From: Hyalangium gracile
GTDB lineage: Bacteria > Myxococcota > Myxococcia > Myxococcales > Myxococcaceae
DNA: 64,000 nucleotides
Direction: 5' to 3'
NCBI RefSeq assembly: GCF_020103725.1
Contig: NZ_JAHXBG010000002.1
Coordinates: forward strand, 248,001-312,000
Shown here in pieces: positions 28,414 through 39,373 of this stretch (the stretch's first letter is position 1; each line of letters begins with the position of its first letter). Below the pieces are notes generated by a model. The model worked only from the letters and a program-made list of their open reading frames with translations, ran no database searches and was not told where the DNA came from. A program made the translations under genes and the position numbers.

Positions 28414-28983
28414 ATGCCCAAGCGGTACTTCGACCTGTTTGAGGATCTCCACGTTCCCGGGCGTTGGTCTCTGGATGACCCCGTGGATCCACGAGGACCT
28501 GAAGTAGACGTGTGGCAGTTCGAGCGGGGCAGCCGCATCGACGTGGAGGGACGACTCCGGGTCCCGGTGGACCGTCCTGGCAAGTCACTGGACTTCAGCA
28601 TGACACCCGTGGGCGGAGCCCCCGTCGTCCACGCACGAGTGGCCTCTCTCCTCGCGAGCATGGCGCCCACGGACGTGCAGCTCGTGCCCGTGGAGATAGA
28701 AGGCCAGACCGAGGAGTTCTTCATCCTCAACGTCACGCGGGTGGTGAAGTGCATCGACGACAAGGCCTCTGGAGAGGTCCAATATTGGAAGCCAGAGGAC
28801 GGGCGCCCCGAGAAGACCGGCAAGTACCGGGCTGTCCATGGCATGCGCATCGACCCGTCGAAGGTCGGTGATGCCAAGGTCTTCCGGCCCTGGGGCTGGA
28901 TGGGGGCACTCCTCGTCTCCGAGGAGATCAAGGAGGCCCTGGAGCGCAGCGGAGCGACAGGGACGAAGTTCAAGGAGGTCTGA
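28414..28983 (+). CDS. Imm11-type immunity protein for the AHH toxin
   Basis: A 189-residue cytoplasmic protein resembling the Imm11 (MXAN_0049/DUF1629) immunity family: it opens with KRYFDLFED and VPGRWSLDDP, and continues with VWQFERGS, LDFSMTPVGGAPVV and a C-terminal FVSEEIKEALE-like helix (VSEEIKEALERS). No catalytic motif. It starts 16 bases after the toxin gene with AGGAG eight bases before its ATG, the standard toxin-immunity arrangement. Expected role: bind and block the AHH nuclease when the lipoprotein toxin arrives from a sibling cell. Specificity for this toxin is inferred from adjacency only. Confidence 0.75.
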   Translation: MPKRYFDLFEDLHVPGRWSLDDPVDPRGPEVDVWQFERGSRIDVEGRLRVPVDRPGKSLDFSMTPVGGAPVVHARVASLLASMAPTDVQLVPVEIEGQTEEFFILNVTRVVKCIDDKASGEVQYWKPEDGRPEKTGKYRAVHGMRIDPSKVGDAKVFRPWGWMGALLVSEEIKEALERSGATGTKFKEV

Positions 28984-29026
28984 CGCCTCCTGCCTTCGGC
29001 CTCCCTTCAAGAGCCGAGCAGTGGGC

Positions 29027-29716
29027 TCAGCCGCCGCGCTTCGCGAGCCGACGGAGGATCTCGTCCTCCATCTTGTGGACCACCTCGGACAGGGGCAGCG
29101 AGCTGGAGTCCATGCGCACCGCGTCCTCGGCGGCCTTCAGCGGCGCCACGGCCCGGGCCGAGTCGTCCCGGTCCCGCTTGGTCTGGTCCGCCAGCACATC
29201 CTCGAGCGAGCTCTCCACGCCCTTCTGGAACAGCTCCTCGAAGCGGCGCCTGGCGCGCACCTCGGGCGAGGCCTCCAGAAAGAACTTGGCGTCCGCGTCC
29301 GGGAACACCACCGTGCCGATGTCCCGCCCCTCGAGGATGGCGCCCTTCTGGGCCTCCAGCGCCAGCCGCCGCTGCAGCGCCAGCAGCCCCGAGCGCACCA
29401 CCGGGCGGCTCGACACCTGCGAGGCCGCCATGGAGTTCTCCGGCGTGCGGATCTCCCCGGACACGTCCTGCCCGTCCAGGAAGACGTGGTTCTCCTCGCC
29501 CACCACCTGGAAGTGGATGTGGATGCGCCCGAGCAGCTCGCCCAGCCGCTCGTCGTCATCGAACGCGATGCTCTCGCGCCGGGCCATCAGCGCCACGCAC
29601 CGGTAGATGGCGCCCGTGTCCACCAGATCGAACCCGAGCCGCCGCGCCAGCAGCTTGGACACCGTGGACTTGCCGGCACCCGCGGGCCCGTCGATGGCGA
29701 CGATGAATGGTCTCAC
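29027..29716 (-). CDS. cmk: Cytidylate kinase
   Basis: A 229-residue CMP/dCMP kinase. Seen: P-loop DGPAGAGKSTVSKLLA at residues 9-24, DTGAIYR near 38 (substrate contact), the EGRDIGTVVFPDA motif near 130 and RRRFEEL. It phosphorylates CMP and dCMP to the diphosphates using ATP. It begins with GTG and lies 14 bases downstream of accA, so the two share a transcript. Length is normal. Confidence 0.95.
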   Translation of the reverse strand: MRPFIVAIDGPAGAGKSTVSKLLARRLGFDLVDTGAIYRCVALMARRESIAFDDDERLGELLGRIHIHFQVVGEENHVFLDGQDVSGEIRTPENSMAASQVSSRPVVRSGLLALQRRLALEAQKGAILEGRDIGTVVFPDADAKFFLEASPEVRARRRFEELFQKGVESSLEDVLADQTKRDRDDSARAVAPLKAAEDAVRMDSSSLPLSEVVHKMEDEILRRLAKRGG

Positions 29717-29730
29717 GCGCGCACTCTCCC

Positions 29731-30699
<969 letters not shown>

Positions 30700-30812
30700 G
30701 GCGCCGACCTAGCACCTGGCGCCCAGGGCTTCAACGTGCAACCCACTTCGCACCCCTGCCCCTGTTACGCGGTGCGTAGAATGAGCACTCTGTGCCTCCC
30801 GTCCGGAGAGAC

Positions 30813-31520
30813 ATGATGCGCCTGCTCCCCCCGCTGCTCGCCCTGCTCCTGGCCCTGCCGGCCGCCGCCCAGCCCGCCGCGCCCGCACCGTCCGCCAGGC
30901 AACTCAACACGGAGGGCTTCCGCCTCTACCAGGACGGCAAGTACCCCGAAGCCCTGGAGAAGTTCATGGCCGCGGTCCAGGCGGACCCCAAGCACGCCCT
31001 GGCCCAGTACAACGTGGCGGCCACACTCGGAGTGCTGCGCAAGCAGGGCCTCATCTGCGAGCACAGCGCCTACAAGAGCAGCATCGTCGAGCACCTCACC
31101 GCCGCGGTGAAGCTGGATGCGAAGCGGCTCAAGCGCGCCAAGGAGGACGCCGACCTGGACCCCATCCGGGACACGGTGGGGTGGCAGCGCCTGCTGGGCC
31201 TGTCCCCCACGCGCGCGGCGGACGTGCCGCAGATCCTTCGCAAGGTGGGCTGGCACGGCCCCGGCGTGGGCGTCTACGGGACGCTGGTGACGCTGCGCTT
31301 CGAGGACGGGGGCAAGGTGTCCATGGTGAAGAAGGTCCCCCAGGACGAGGGCCCGCCCAAGCCGGAAACCCTCACGGGCACCTACTCCGTGAAGGCCGGC
31401 AAGGTGGAGGTGCGCTTCCCCAACCAGAAGCCGGACACGGGCACCCTCGACGCCCAGGGCACGCTCACCTTCAAGACGCTGGGCCCCTTCTTCGACGCGC
31501 CGTCCGAGTGCGACGCCTGA
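30813..31520 (+). CDS. Secreted TPR-containing protein of unknown function
   Basis: A 235-residue protein. Seen: a signal peptide (LLPPLLALLLALPAAAQ), one TPR-like pair (NTEGFRLYQDGKYPEALEKF and the following helix, about residues 30-70), then a C-terminal ~70-residue beta-rich part (GTLVTLRFEDGGKV, GTYSVKAGKVEVRF) resembling a small lipocalin-like domain found in secreted proteins. No catalytic residues. The start at 30813 is favoured by GGAGAG 4-9 bases upstream. The divergent neighbour is accA and the convergent neighbour is the ArsA-like gene. Function unknown. Confidence 0.7.
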   Translation: MMRLLPPLLALLLALPAAAQPAAPAPSARQLNTEGFRLYQDGKYPEALEKFMAAVQADPKHALAQYNVAATLGVLRKQGLICEHSAYKSSIVEHLTAAVKLDAKRLKRAKEDADLDPIRDTVGWQRLLGLSPTRAADVPQILRKVGWHGPGVGVYGTLVTLRFEDGGKVSMVKKVPQDEGPPKPETLTGTYSVKAGKVEVRFPNQKPDTGTLDAQGTLTFKTLGPFFDAPSECDA

Positions 31521-31592
31521 AAAGCCGACACCCCCTCCCGCGCGCTCACGAGCGGCGGACAGGGGGCGCCACGTCCAGCTTCAGGCTGGCCC

Positions 31593-33548
31593 TCAGGCCG
31601 CCTTGATCTTCACCGGAGCGGACAGGGCGTACCAAGCGGTGCGGAACGCCTTCAGCTCGCGCAGGCCCGCCGGGTGACGGCCGAGCGCCGGAGCCATCGT
31701 CACCGGCAGGCCAATCTTCTTCTCGATGGCCTTGGCCGCGTTGAGCTCCAGCTTGCGGCGGTTCTCGCACTTGGGGCACGTGGACTTCGGGCCCACGCGG
31801 TTGACGAGCACCCGCTCCACCTGGAGCTTCTTCTCCTTCAGGTACTCCACCAGCCGCTCGGTGCGCGAGGCCGCCAGATCCTCGCCGCGCGTGACGACGA
31901 CGAAGCGGGACTCGGTGGGCGAGGCCAGCGCCTCCTCGAAGCGCTTCACGTGCTTGAGCATCGCGGCCACGTCATCGGCCAGCTCGCCCAGGCCCTTGGC
32001 CTTGTACTTGGACACGATGCCGTGCAGCGCGCCCAGCCACGTCTTCGCCGCGTCCGCCAGCTCCACCACCCGCATGGAGGTGATCATCGGCGACGGATCC
32101 ACGACGATGCGCTTGAAGCGCTCCTGCACCAGCGCGTCCGTGAGGCACGAGAGCGCCGCGAACTCGTCGATGCACGGCGGGGCGCACTCCAGCAGGTTGC
32201 GCAGCGCGACCAGGTCGGCCGGCACATCCCCCGTCTTCGGCGCGCCCTCGTAGGCCTTCTCCGCCTTCTCCTTCAGGCGCTTGCGCAGGGCGTTGAACCA
32301 GCCGTTCACGTCCAGCTCGCGGGCGTAGAGGCCCTTGGTGCCCTTCACCTGCGTCTCGGTGTCCGTCAGCCGGCTCTGCAGCACGTCCGACAGCGAGTGC
32401 GCCGGATCCGTGGAGATGAGGAGCACCGGCCCCTCCTTCTCCGTCAGCGTCACCGCGGCGGCCGCCGCGCACGAGCTCTTGCCCACCCCGCCCTGCCCCA
32501 CGAAGAAGATGAGCCGCGTGGGCGGCAGCGGCGGCGCGGCGATGGGCGGCATGGACGGCGCACGCACCAGCGCCGGAGGACCCTCGGCGGCCGAGAACTC
32601 CAGCGCCTTGGTCTCCTTGCCTCCACGCCACTCCTTGCCGAAGTCCTTGAGCCCGTCCACCCCGCGCGGCGCCAGCTCTCGCTTCCCGATGAGCTGCACC
32701 GGCACGGTCTTGTCCAACCCCTGGAACTTGCGCACGTGCGGGGCCTGAAGGCCTCGGCGGCCCTGACAGGCCGGACAGCCGCCGCGCTCCTCCACCTGGT
32801 TGACGAGAATCTCCGTCACCGGGATGGAGCGCTCGCGCAGCTGCGCGAAGTACATGCGCGTCTGCGCCTCGGGCACCGGCTCGGCCAGCGCCACCAGGTG
32901 GAACGCGGTGCGCGCCGGATCCTTGAGCAGCGCCAAGAGCCGCTCCGCCTTGCCGCCCACCTCTTCCAGGAAGCTCGGCTCGGCGGGAGCGGGCTCCTTC
33001 TTGCCCTTGCCGCCGCTGGCCGGCTTCTCCGCCCCGGCCTTCACGATGCCCAGGAACTTGCGCACGCCCTGGGGTAGATCGAAAAGGCGCAGGGTGTGGC
33101 TCGTGGGCGCGCAGTCCACGACGATGCGATCGAACTCCTTGGCCTCGAGCAGCTCCAGCACCTGGAAGAAGCTCACCAGCTCCTCGAGCCCCGGTACCGC
33201 CTGGGCGAAGAGCTTGCCGAGATCCTCCTCCGACAGCACCGAGCCCTTCGCGGCGGCCTTCTCCAGCGCGGGCACGTAATTCGCGGCGAAGGGCTTGAGC
33301 AGCGCCGCAGGCTCCAGTTCCGCCGCGTACAGCCCACCTTCGCCCTTGCCAGCCACCAGCTTCGTGGGCTTGGCTGGGAGCTTCTTCTTCACCAGATCGG
33401 ACAGCGTGCGCGCCGGATCCAGCGAAACCAGAAGCACCTTCTCCTTGGGCGCGTCATCAGCCAGATTCAACGCATAGGACGCGGCGAGCGTGCTCTTGCC
33501 AACACCACCCTTGCCGCCGAAGAAGTGAAGTACTCGCGCATCGCTCAT
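31593..33548 (-). CDS. Fused double ArsA/Get3-like P-loop ATPase
   Basis: A 651-residue protein made of two ArsA-type halves. Seen: half one with P-loop GGKGGVGKST near residue 12 and SLDPARTLSDL near 43; half two with GQGGVGKSSCAAA near residue 340 and STDPAHSLSD. Each half also has a Cys pair of the Get3 type (GGCPACQGRRG in the first, STCPKCENRRK in the second), which in Get3/ArsA-related proteins binds zinc at a dimer interface; here both half-sites sit in one chain. The known ArsA metal site Cys residues cannot be assigned. Cytoplasmic. It could be a tail-anchored protein-targeting or anion-pump ATPase, but no arsB partner is nearby. AAGGAAGG lies 8 bases before the chosen ATG. Confidence 0.85.
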   Translation of the reverse strand: MSDARVLHFFGGKGGVGKSTLAASYALNLADDAPKEKVLLVSLDPARTLSDLVKKKLPAKPTKLVAGKGEGGLYAAELEPAALLKPFAANYVPALEKAAAKGSVLSEEDLGKLFAQAVPGLEELVSFFQVLELLEAKEFDRIVVDCAPTSHTLRLFDLPQGVRKFLGIVKAGAEKPASGGKGKKEPAPAEPSFLEEVGGKAERLLALLKDPARTAFHLVALAEPVPEAQTRMYFAQLRERSIPVTEILVNQVEERGGCPACQGRRGLQAPHVRKFQGLDKTVPVQLIGKRELAPRGVDGLKDFGKEWRGGKETKALEFSAAEGPPALVRAPSMPPIAAPPLPPTRLIFFVGQGGVGKSSCAAAAAVTLTEKEGPVLLISTDPAHSLSDVLQSRLTDTETQVKGTKGLYARELDVNGWFNALRKRLKEKAEKAYEGAPKTGDVPADLVALRNLLECAPPCIDEFAALSCLTDALVQERFKRIVVDPSPMITSMRVVELADAAKTWLGALHGIVSKYKAKGLGELADDVAAMLKHVKRFEEALASPTESRFVVVTRGEDLAASRTERLVEYLKEKKLQVERVLVNRVGPKSTCPKCENRRKLELNAAKAIEKKIGLPVTMAPALGRHPAGLRELKAFRTAWYALSAPVKIKAA

Positions 33549-33835
33549 TGCGTCGTGGCCTTCCTTGACGCCCCCCGACGGCTCCAAATCGTCCATCCGT
33601 AGACAGCCGCAGATCAGGCGCTGGAGTTCCCAGCCAGGTCATGGCCTGCACCGGAACCCCATGTGTGAGAGGCCCCGAGAATCCCCCGTCCAGAGGGTAA
33701 AAGTCAAGAAGTGACGCGGGTTTTGCAGCACTGACACACCCTCATGACGCGGTGTGCCAGCCTGCCTGGAAGCACTGCTGCCGGGGAACTCCAAAGGCGC
33801 GAAATCCGGGCCGGAATTCCTACCTGGAGGGTCTA

Positions 33836-35275
<1,440 letters not shown>

Positions 35276-35356
35276 GATGAAGACCTCCCTACTGCGTTCA
35301 CTCGCAATCGATGAACCAACAACTGGATGTAAAGAAACGCGACCGATCGAAGGGAC

Positions 35357-36061
35357 TCAGGCGCGAGAGAAGATGAAGCGGCAGACACCGGCTCGGATCT
35401 GGAACTCCACGCCCAATTGCGCGCAGCGGAGCCCCAGCGCCGCCACCACGTCGGGCGTCTGCTCGGGCGCACTGCCCCCGGCATCCGTCACCTCGAGCAC
35501 CGCGTGCGAGCCCTCGACGCGTACGGCGACGCCCACCTCGGTCCCCGCCTCCGAGCGCGCGAAGGCGCGCAGCAGGGACTGGACGAGGAAGAAGCTCAGC
35601 TCGCTGGTGTCCTGCAGCCGCACCTTGACGTCTGGCTCGATGGCGGTCTGCAGCTTCAGGCGCCGCCGCCGGCTCTCGTGAGCCAGCACGTCCAGGGAGC
35701 GCCTGGCGACCTCGGACAGGCCCGCCTCCCCCGGCCCACCGCCGCGCAGGACGATGAAGTCCGAGAACTGGCGCAGGATGCCGTCCACGCGCTGGATCTG
35801 ATCGCGCATGGCCTTGATGTTCTTCGCCTGCGACGCAGGCACCTCGCCCGTCTCCCCCTTGAGCTTCTCGGAGAGCACCTCGAGGTTGATCGAGAGCGCG
35901 TTGAGCGGGTTGCGCACGTCGTGCAGGAGGCTATCCATGAGCGTGGGGACCGCGCCGTAGCGCGCCGCTCCCACCACCGGATCCGAGCCCTCCTGAACCG
36001 CAGGCACACTGGTCACTGCCGTGGACGTAACCACTGGGAACTCCTCAGGAAATATCACCAT
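35357..36061 (-). CDS. Short histidine-kinase-like protein with a degenerate ATP domain
   Basis: A 234-residue protein. Seen: a good H-box SLLHDVRNPLNALSINLEVL with His near residue 47 and the dimerisation helix after it (about 40-110). The C-terminal half looks like a HATPase fold, but the N-box Asn is replaced (FLVQSLLRAFARSEA), the G1 motif reads VTDAGGSA and no G2 lid is visible. It may therefore dimerise and relay or remove phosphate without kinase activity of its own. No membrane segment, so a cytoplasmic partner of the adjacent NtrC regulator is likely. No other gene is coupled on its 5' side. Degeneration could also mean that it works with another kinase. Confidence 0.75.
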   Translation of the reverse strand: MVIFPEEFPVVTSTAVTSVPAVQEGSDPVVGAARYGAVPTLMDSLLHDVRNPLNALSINLEVLSEKLKGETGEVPASQAKNIKAMRDQIQRVDGILRQFSDFIVLRGGGPGEAGLSEVARRSLDVLAHESRRRRLKLQTAIEPDVKVRLQDTSELSFFLVQSLLRAFARSEAGTEVGVAVRVEGSHAVLEVTDAGGSAPEQTPDVVAALGLRCAQLGVEFQIRAGVCRFIFSRA

Positions 36062-36260
36062 CCGCCGCGCCCCGCCTACCGGTGCGAGGATTTAGGGAGC
36101 GCCCTGTAAAACGGCAACCCCTGGGCCGGTAATTCTTGCCGAAGTCGAGGAAATCCCCTGTCAGTCCGCCTGCTTGGCAGGCTCCGGAAGTGTCCGCGGT
36201 GAGACGTTCCACTGGCACGCCCACCTCGCCCTGTCGACCGGTGAACGGTGCGTGAGGCGC

Positions 36261-36713
36261 TCAGCGAGGCTCGGGCGGCTGGGCGGCTTCACCGAGCCCG
36301 GTGAGCTCCAGGCCGATCTTCGCCGCGTACTCGAAGATGCGCGGATCCCGGTAGAACTCGCCGAAGACGATGCGGGTGCAGCCGCTGTTGGCGATCAGCT
36401 TGAAGCACGGCCAGCAGGGGCTGGCGGTGGTGTAGATGGTGGCCCCGTCGATGGCGACGCCGTTCTTGGCGGCCTGGATGATGGCGTTGGCCTCGGCGTG
36501 GACGGTGGCCACGCAGTGGCCGTTCTCCATCATGTGGCCCACGTCGTCGCAGTGAGGCAGGCCGCGGATGGAGCCGTTGTAGCCCGTGGAGAGGATGGTG
36601 CGGTCCCTCACGAGCAGGGCGCCCACGTGCTTGCGATCACAGGTGGCCCGGGTGGCCACCTGCCGCGCGATGTCCATGAAGTACTGATCCCACGAGCTGC
36701 GCTGCTGGGCCAA
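36261..36713 (-). CDS. Zinc-dependent deoxycytidylate-type deaminase
   Basis: A 150-residue cytidine/deoxycytidylate deaminase family enzyme. Seen: the zinc motifs TVHAEANAI (His ligand, catalytic Glu) near residue 80 and SPCWPC (two Cys ligands) near 106, plus GYNGSIRGLPHC. It probably converts dCMP to dUMP for thymidylate synthesis; ComEB-type proteins look the same. The start is a TTG at 36713 because a strong GGAGGAGG lies 4-11 bases upstream; a longer frame on the same strand extends back but has no such site. It stands alone between the divergent DUF5666-like gene and the histidine kinase-like gene. Confidence 0.87.
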   Translation of the reverse strand: MAQQRSSWDQYFMDIARQVATRATCDRKHVGALLVRDRTILSTGYNGSIRGLPHCDDVGHMMENGHCVATVHAEANAIIQAAKNGVAIDGATIYTTASPCWPCFKLIANSGCTRIVFGEFYRDPRIFEYAAKIGLELTGLGEAAQPPEPR

Positions 36714-36717
36714 GGCG

Positions 36718-36725
36718 CCTCCTCC
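36718..36725 (-). promoter_or_regulatory. Ribosome binding site that fixes the TTG start of the deaminase
   Basis: Minus-strand GGAGGAGG four bases before the TTG at 36713; no ATG is available at a suitable distance. Confidence 0.65.
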
Positions 36726-36867
36726 GATGCGAGCCGGCGCGCGGTGTAGCGCGACGGGCCGGGGATTCCAATGCCCCACACCTGTCGTCCGGCGGACGAA
36801 GGTCGGGCTTCGAACCTTGGTGCGATGCGCGCGCATCCCCAGTTTCCCTACCGGAGAGAGGGCCGGC

Positions 36868-37185
36868 ATGAGTCGAGGACACGTGGGGTGGTGGGGAGCG
36901 TTGCTGATTGCGGGGCCCGCGCTGGCGCAGGAGCCCGCCGCCGAGGTGCGGAGCCTGCGCGAGGTGCAAGGCCCCATCAAGGCGGTGAACGCGGCCGGGG
37001 GCACGCTGACCCTGGAGCACTCGGGCGGTCAGGTGGAGCTGCGGGTGGATGGCACCACCACCATCTTCCTGCCGGGCCGCACAGGACGACTGGAAGATTT
37101 GAGGACGGGCCAGCGCATCCGGGCGGCCTACGAGCCGAGGGAGCGCGGCGCGGCGGCGCAGTGGATCGAGCTGATGGAGCCCTGA
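36868..37185 (+). CDS. Small secreted beta-barrel protein, DUF5666-like
   Basis: A 105-residue secreted protein. Seen: a signal peptide (WGALLIAGPALAQ) and then one all-beta domain with the repeated pattern GPIKAVNAAGGTLTLEH, VELRVDGTTTIFL and RIRAAYEP, resembling the OB-like DUF5666 fold seen in many bacterial exported proteins. No catalytic residues. GGAGAGAGGG lies about 6-15 bases upstream of the ATG. It is followed by a glycosyltransferase gene 61 bases downstream; a shared transcript is possible. Function unknown. Confidence 0.65.
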   Translation: MSRGHVGWWGALLIAGPALAQEPAAEVRSLREVQGPIKAVNAAGGTLTLEHSGGQVELRVDGTTTIFLPGRTGRLEDLRTGQRIRAAYEPRERGAAAQWIELMEP

Positions 37186-37246
37186 AGTCCACAGTCCTGG
37201 AAAAGGCCGATCGCATCGCGGGGGCAAGTGACCTAGAAGAGAGGCG

Positions 37247-38392
37247 ATGCGTTTCCTGGTCGCCGCCCAGTTCCTCCCGGATCCGAACAGTGGGTCGGCG
37301 GGCTCGGTGCTGGCGGTAGGTCAGGCGCTGGCCGAGCGTGGGCACACGGTGGACTACGAGTGGCTGCCTCCGAACCGGGGACGGCTGCCCCACCCCGCGC
37401 TGCAGCGCCACTTCGAGATGCCGGCCCAGCAGCTCCGGGCGCTGGCCTCGCGGCTGAAGGCCCAGCCGTACGACGTGGTGATGGTGAGCCAGCCCTACGC
37501 ATACCTGGCCTACGAGCTGCTGCCCGCGCTGCACCCGCGCACGCTGTTCCTGAACCGCACCCACGGCTGGGAGCACCGCCTGCTGCGGGCCGAGCAGAGC
37601 CTGGGCTACGAGCCGACCAAGACGCTCGGGCGCCGGGTGCTGTCGGGCGCCAGCTCGGCGATGACGGTGATGGCATGCTGGCGGACGGCGCGGGCGGCCC
37701 ACGGGCTGGTCGCTCCGTCGTCGCTGTGCGCGCGCTTCATCCAGCAGACGTACTCGCTGCCCGACAGCAAGGTGGCCTTCATCGGCTACGGGCTCGACGC
37801 GGACTTCCTGGAGTGGCCCCGAGTCGAACCCGCCGTGCGCCTGCCGCGCCTGCTCTTCGTGGGCAACTACCTGGCCCGCAAGGGCACACGGCTCCTGGAG
37901 GAGGTGCTGCCGCGCATGGCCCGGCGCTTCCCGGGGCTGGAGCTGTCGTTCGTGGTGCAGCCGGAGGCGATGGCCGAGGTGGAGCGCCGGTACCGCCCGG
38001 CCTTCGGCGCGGGGCTGCGGGTGCACCGCTGGATGCCCAGGGCCGAGCTGCGGGAGCTCTACTCCGCGCACGAGGTGCTGCTGTTCCCCTCGCTCTTCGA
38101 GGGCTTCGGGAAGACGTGGCTGGAGGGCATGGCCTGCGGGCTGTGCGTCGTGGGCTTCGACGAGGGCGGGCTCGGGGATCTGGCGGAGCACGGCCGCGAG
38201 GCCCTCTTCTGCGAAGCGGGCGATGTGGCCGGCTGGGAGCGGCTGCTGGTGGAGGCGCTGGCGAATCCGGAGCGCGTGGCGGAGCTGCGCGGCAGGGCGC
38301 AGGAGCGTGCCCGCCAGCGCACCTGGGACGAGACGGCCAAGGACACCGAGCGCTTCTGCGAGCAGCTGCGCGCCGAGCGCGGCCTGGGCTGA
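37247..38392 (+). CDS. Glycosyltransferase, GT-B fold (family 4 type)
   Basis: A 381-residue cytoplasmic protein with a GT-B layout. Seen: an N-terminal Rossmann half with AQFLPDPNSGSAGSVLAVG, a second half starting near PRLLFVGNYLARKGTRLL, and the donor-binding region FPSLFEGFGKTWLEGMACG with the E-x7-E signature of GT4 retaining transferases (Glu of EGFG and Glu of LEGMA). The donor is probably a nucleotide sugar. No polysaccharide operon is evident nearby, so the acceptor is unknown. It ends about 150 bases before a secreted NTF2-like gene. Confidence 0.9.
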   Translation: MRFLVAAQFLPDPNSGSAGSVLAVGQALAERGHTVDYEWLPPNRGRLPHPALQRHFEMPAQQLRALASRLKAQPYDVVMVSQPYAYLAYELLPALHPRTLFLNRTHGWEHRLLRAEQSLGYEPTKTLGRRVLSGASSAMTVMACWRTARAAHGLVAPSSLCARFIQQTYSLPDSKVAFIGYGLDADFLEWPRVEPAVRLPRLLFVGNYLARKGTRLLEEVLPRMARRFPGLELSFVVQPEAMAEVERRYRPAFGAGLRVHRWMPRAELRELYSAHEVLLFPSLFEGFGKTWLEGMACGLCVVGFDEGGLGDLAEHGREALFCEAGDVAGWERLLVEALANPERVAELRGRAQERARQRTWDETAKDTERFCEQLRAERGLG

Positions 38393-38545
38393 CTCGGAGT
38401 CCATGCGCGGCCGGCCCGCGCTCGGGCTGAGCGTTGGCCATCCGAAGTCACGCGACAGCCACTGTCGACAAACTGACTGCTGGGTTTGACCTCGTTGGCG
38501 GACTGCCATAGGAGGCCGCCGTCATTTACCGAGGAGGGGTCACAA

Positions 38546-39190
38546 ATGAAGCGTACGATTCTGGTGTGTACCGCTGCCGTGGTCTTCGCTGGTTCCGCGT
38601 GGGCCCAGGACAAGGCGGCGAAGCCCGCGGCTCCCGCGGCGGCTCCCGCTCAGGGCGCTGGGGCGCAGGCAGGCGCGCCGCAGGGCAATGCGCCGGCCAT
38701 GGACATGACGAAGATGGGTCCGATGGCGCGCAAGCCCACCAACGAGAAGCAGACCAAGAAGGAGATCACCGACTTCTTCAAGAAGATGGAGGAGACCTCG
38801 CAGAAGGGCGACATGGAGGCCATGAACGCCATGATCGACTTCCCGGTCCTCATGGTGACCGACGACCTGAAGGGCACGCCCGAGTCGAAGTCGTACAGCC
38901 GTGAGGAGTACACGGCGATGATGAAGCCCATGCTCGACAGCATGCCGAAGGACATGAAGACGACCCACAAGCCGACGATCACGGTCCTCTCGGACTCGCT
39001 GGCGGCCGTGACCGACGACTTCACGATGACGGTGGGCAAGCAGAAGATCACCGGCCGCAACGCGGGCCTGCTCGTGAAGAAGGACGGTCAGTGGAAGTGG
39101 AAGTCGATGGTCGAGGCGGGCTGGGGCGGCATGGACGCTCCGGGCGCCGGTGGCAGCGGCCAGCCGGCCCCCACCGAGGGCAAGCAGTAA
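38546..39190 (+). CDS. Secreted protein with an NTF2/SnoaL-like domain
   Basis: A 214-residue exported protein. Seen: a signal peptide (VCTAAVVFAGSAWAQ), an Ala/Gln/Gly-rich linker (about 22-60), and a domain (about 65-190) that resembles NTF2/SnoaL-like folds: EITDFFKKMEETSQKGD, FPVLMVTDD, and TVGKQKITGRNAGLLVKKDGQWKWKSM near the end. No clear catalytic residues, so a ligand-binding or structural role is as likely as an enzyme. A strong GAGGAGGGG lies 6 bases before the ATG. It converges on msrA; a bulged hairpin and a 10-base inverted repeat lie between the two genes. Confidence 0.7.
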   Translation: MKRTILVCTAAVVFAGSAWAQDKAAKPAAPAAAPAQGAGAQAGAPQGNAPAMDMTKMGPMARKPTNEKQTKKEITDFFKKMEETSQKGDMEAMNAMIDFPVLMVTDDLKGTPESKSYSREEYTAMMKPMLDSMPKDMKTTHKPTITVLSDSLAAVTDDFTMTVGKQKITGRNAGLLVKKDGQWKWKSMVEAGWGGMDAPGAGGSGQPAPTEGKQ

Positions 39191-39245
39191 CGAAGAAGTC
39201 TCTTCACACCCCCTGCAAGAGTCCGCGCAACCTGAAACCGGCAGA

Positions 39246-39267
39246 GGGCCGAGTCCGCCTCCGGCCC
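39246..39267 (+). terminator. Possible terminator hairpin after the NTF2-like gene
   Basis: Arms GGGCCGAG and CTCCGGCCC (one-base bulge) around a five-base loop, 56 bases after the stop. No T tract follows. Confidence 0.4.
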
Positions 39268-39287
39268 CCCTGCCGGGCGAAACCTGT

Positions 39288-39318
39288 GCGAACTGGTCTG
39301 CTTGTCATACCAGTTCGC
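39288..39318. repeat. Perfect 10-base inverted repeat between convergent genes
   Basis: GCGAACTGGT and its exact complement ACCAGTTCGC, separated by 11 bases. It lies about 100 bases after the NTF2-like gene and 56 bases after the end of msrA on the other strand. It could form a bidirectional terminator hairpin, though it lacks T tracts, or be a protein-binding palindrome. Confidence 0.6.
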
Positions 39319-39373
39319 TGCCGGTCCGCCGACAGGGCGCCCCCCGGGGGGCAGGAACTCCTTCGGAGCGACA

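Noticed and set aside
33549-33835. Possible sigma-54 promoter (TGGCAC near 33756 on the minus strand)
   Set aside because: No matching TTGC element at the required spacing, so it was not called.
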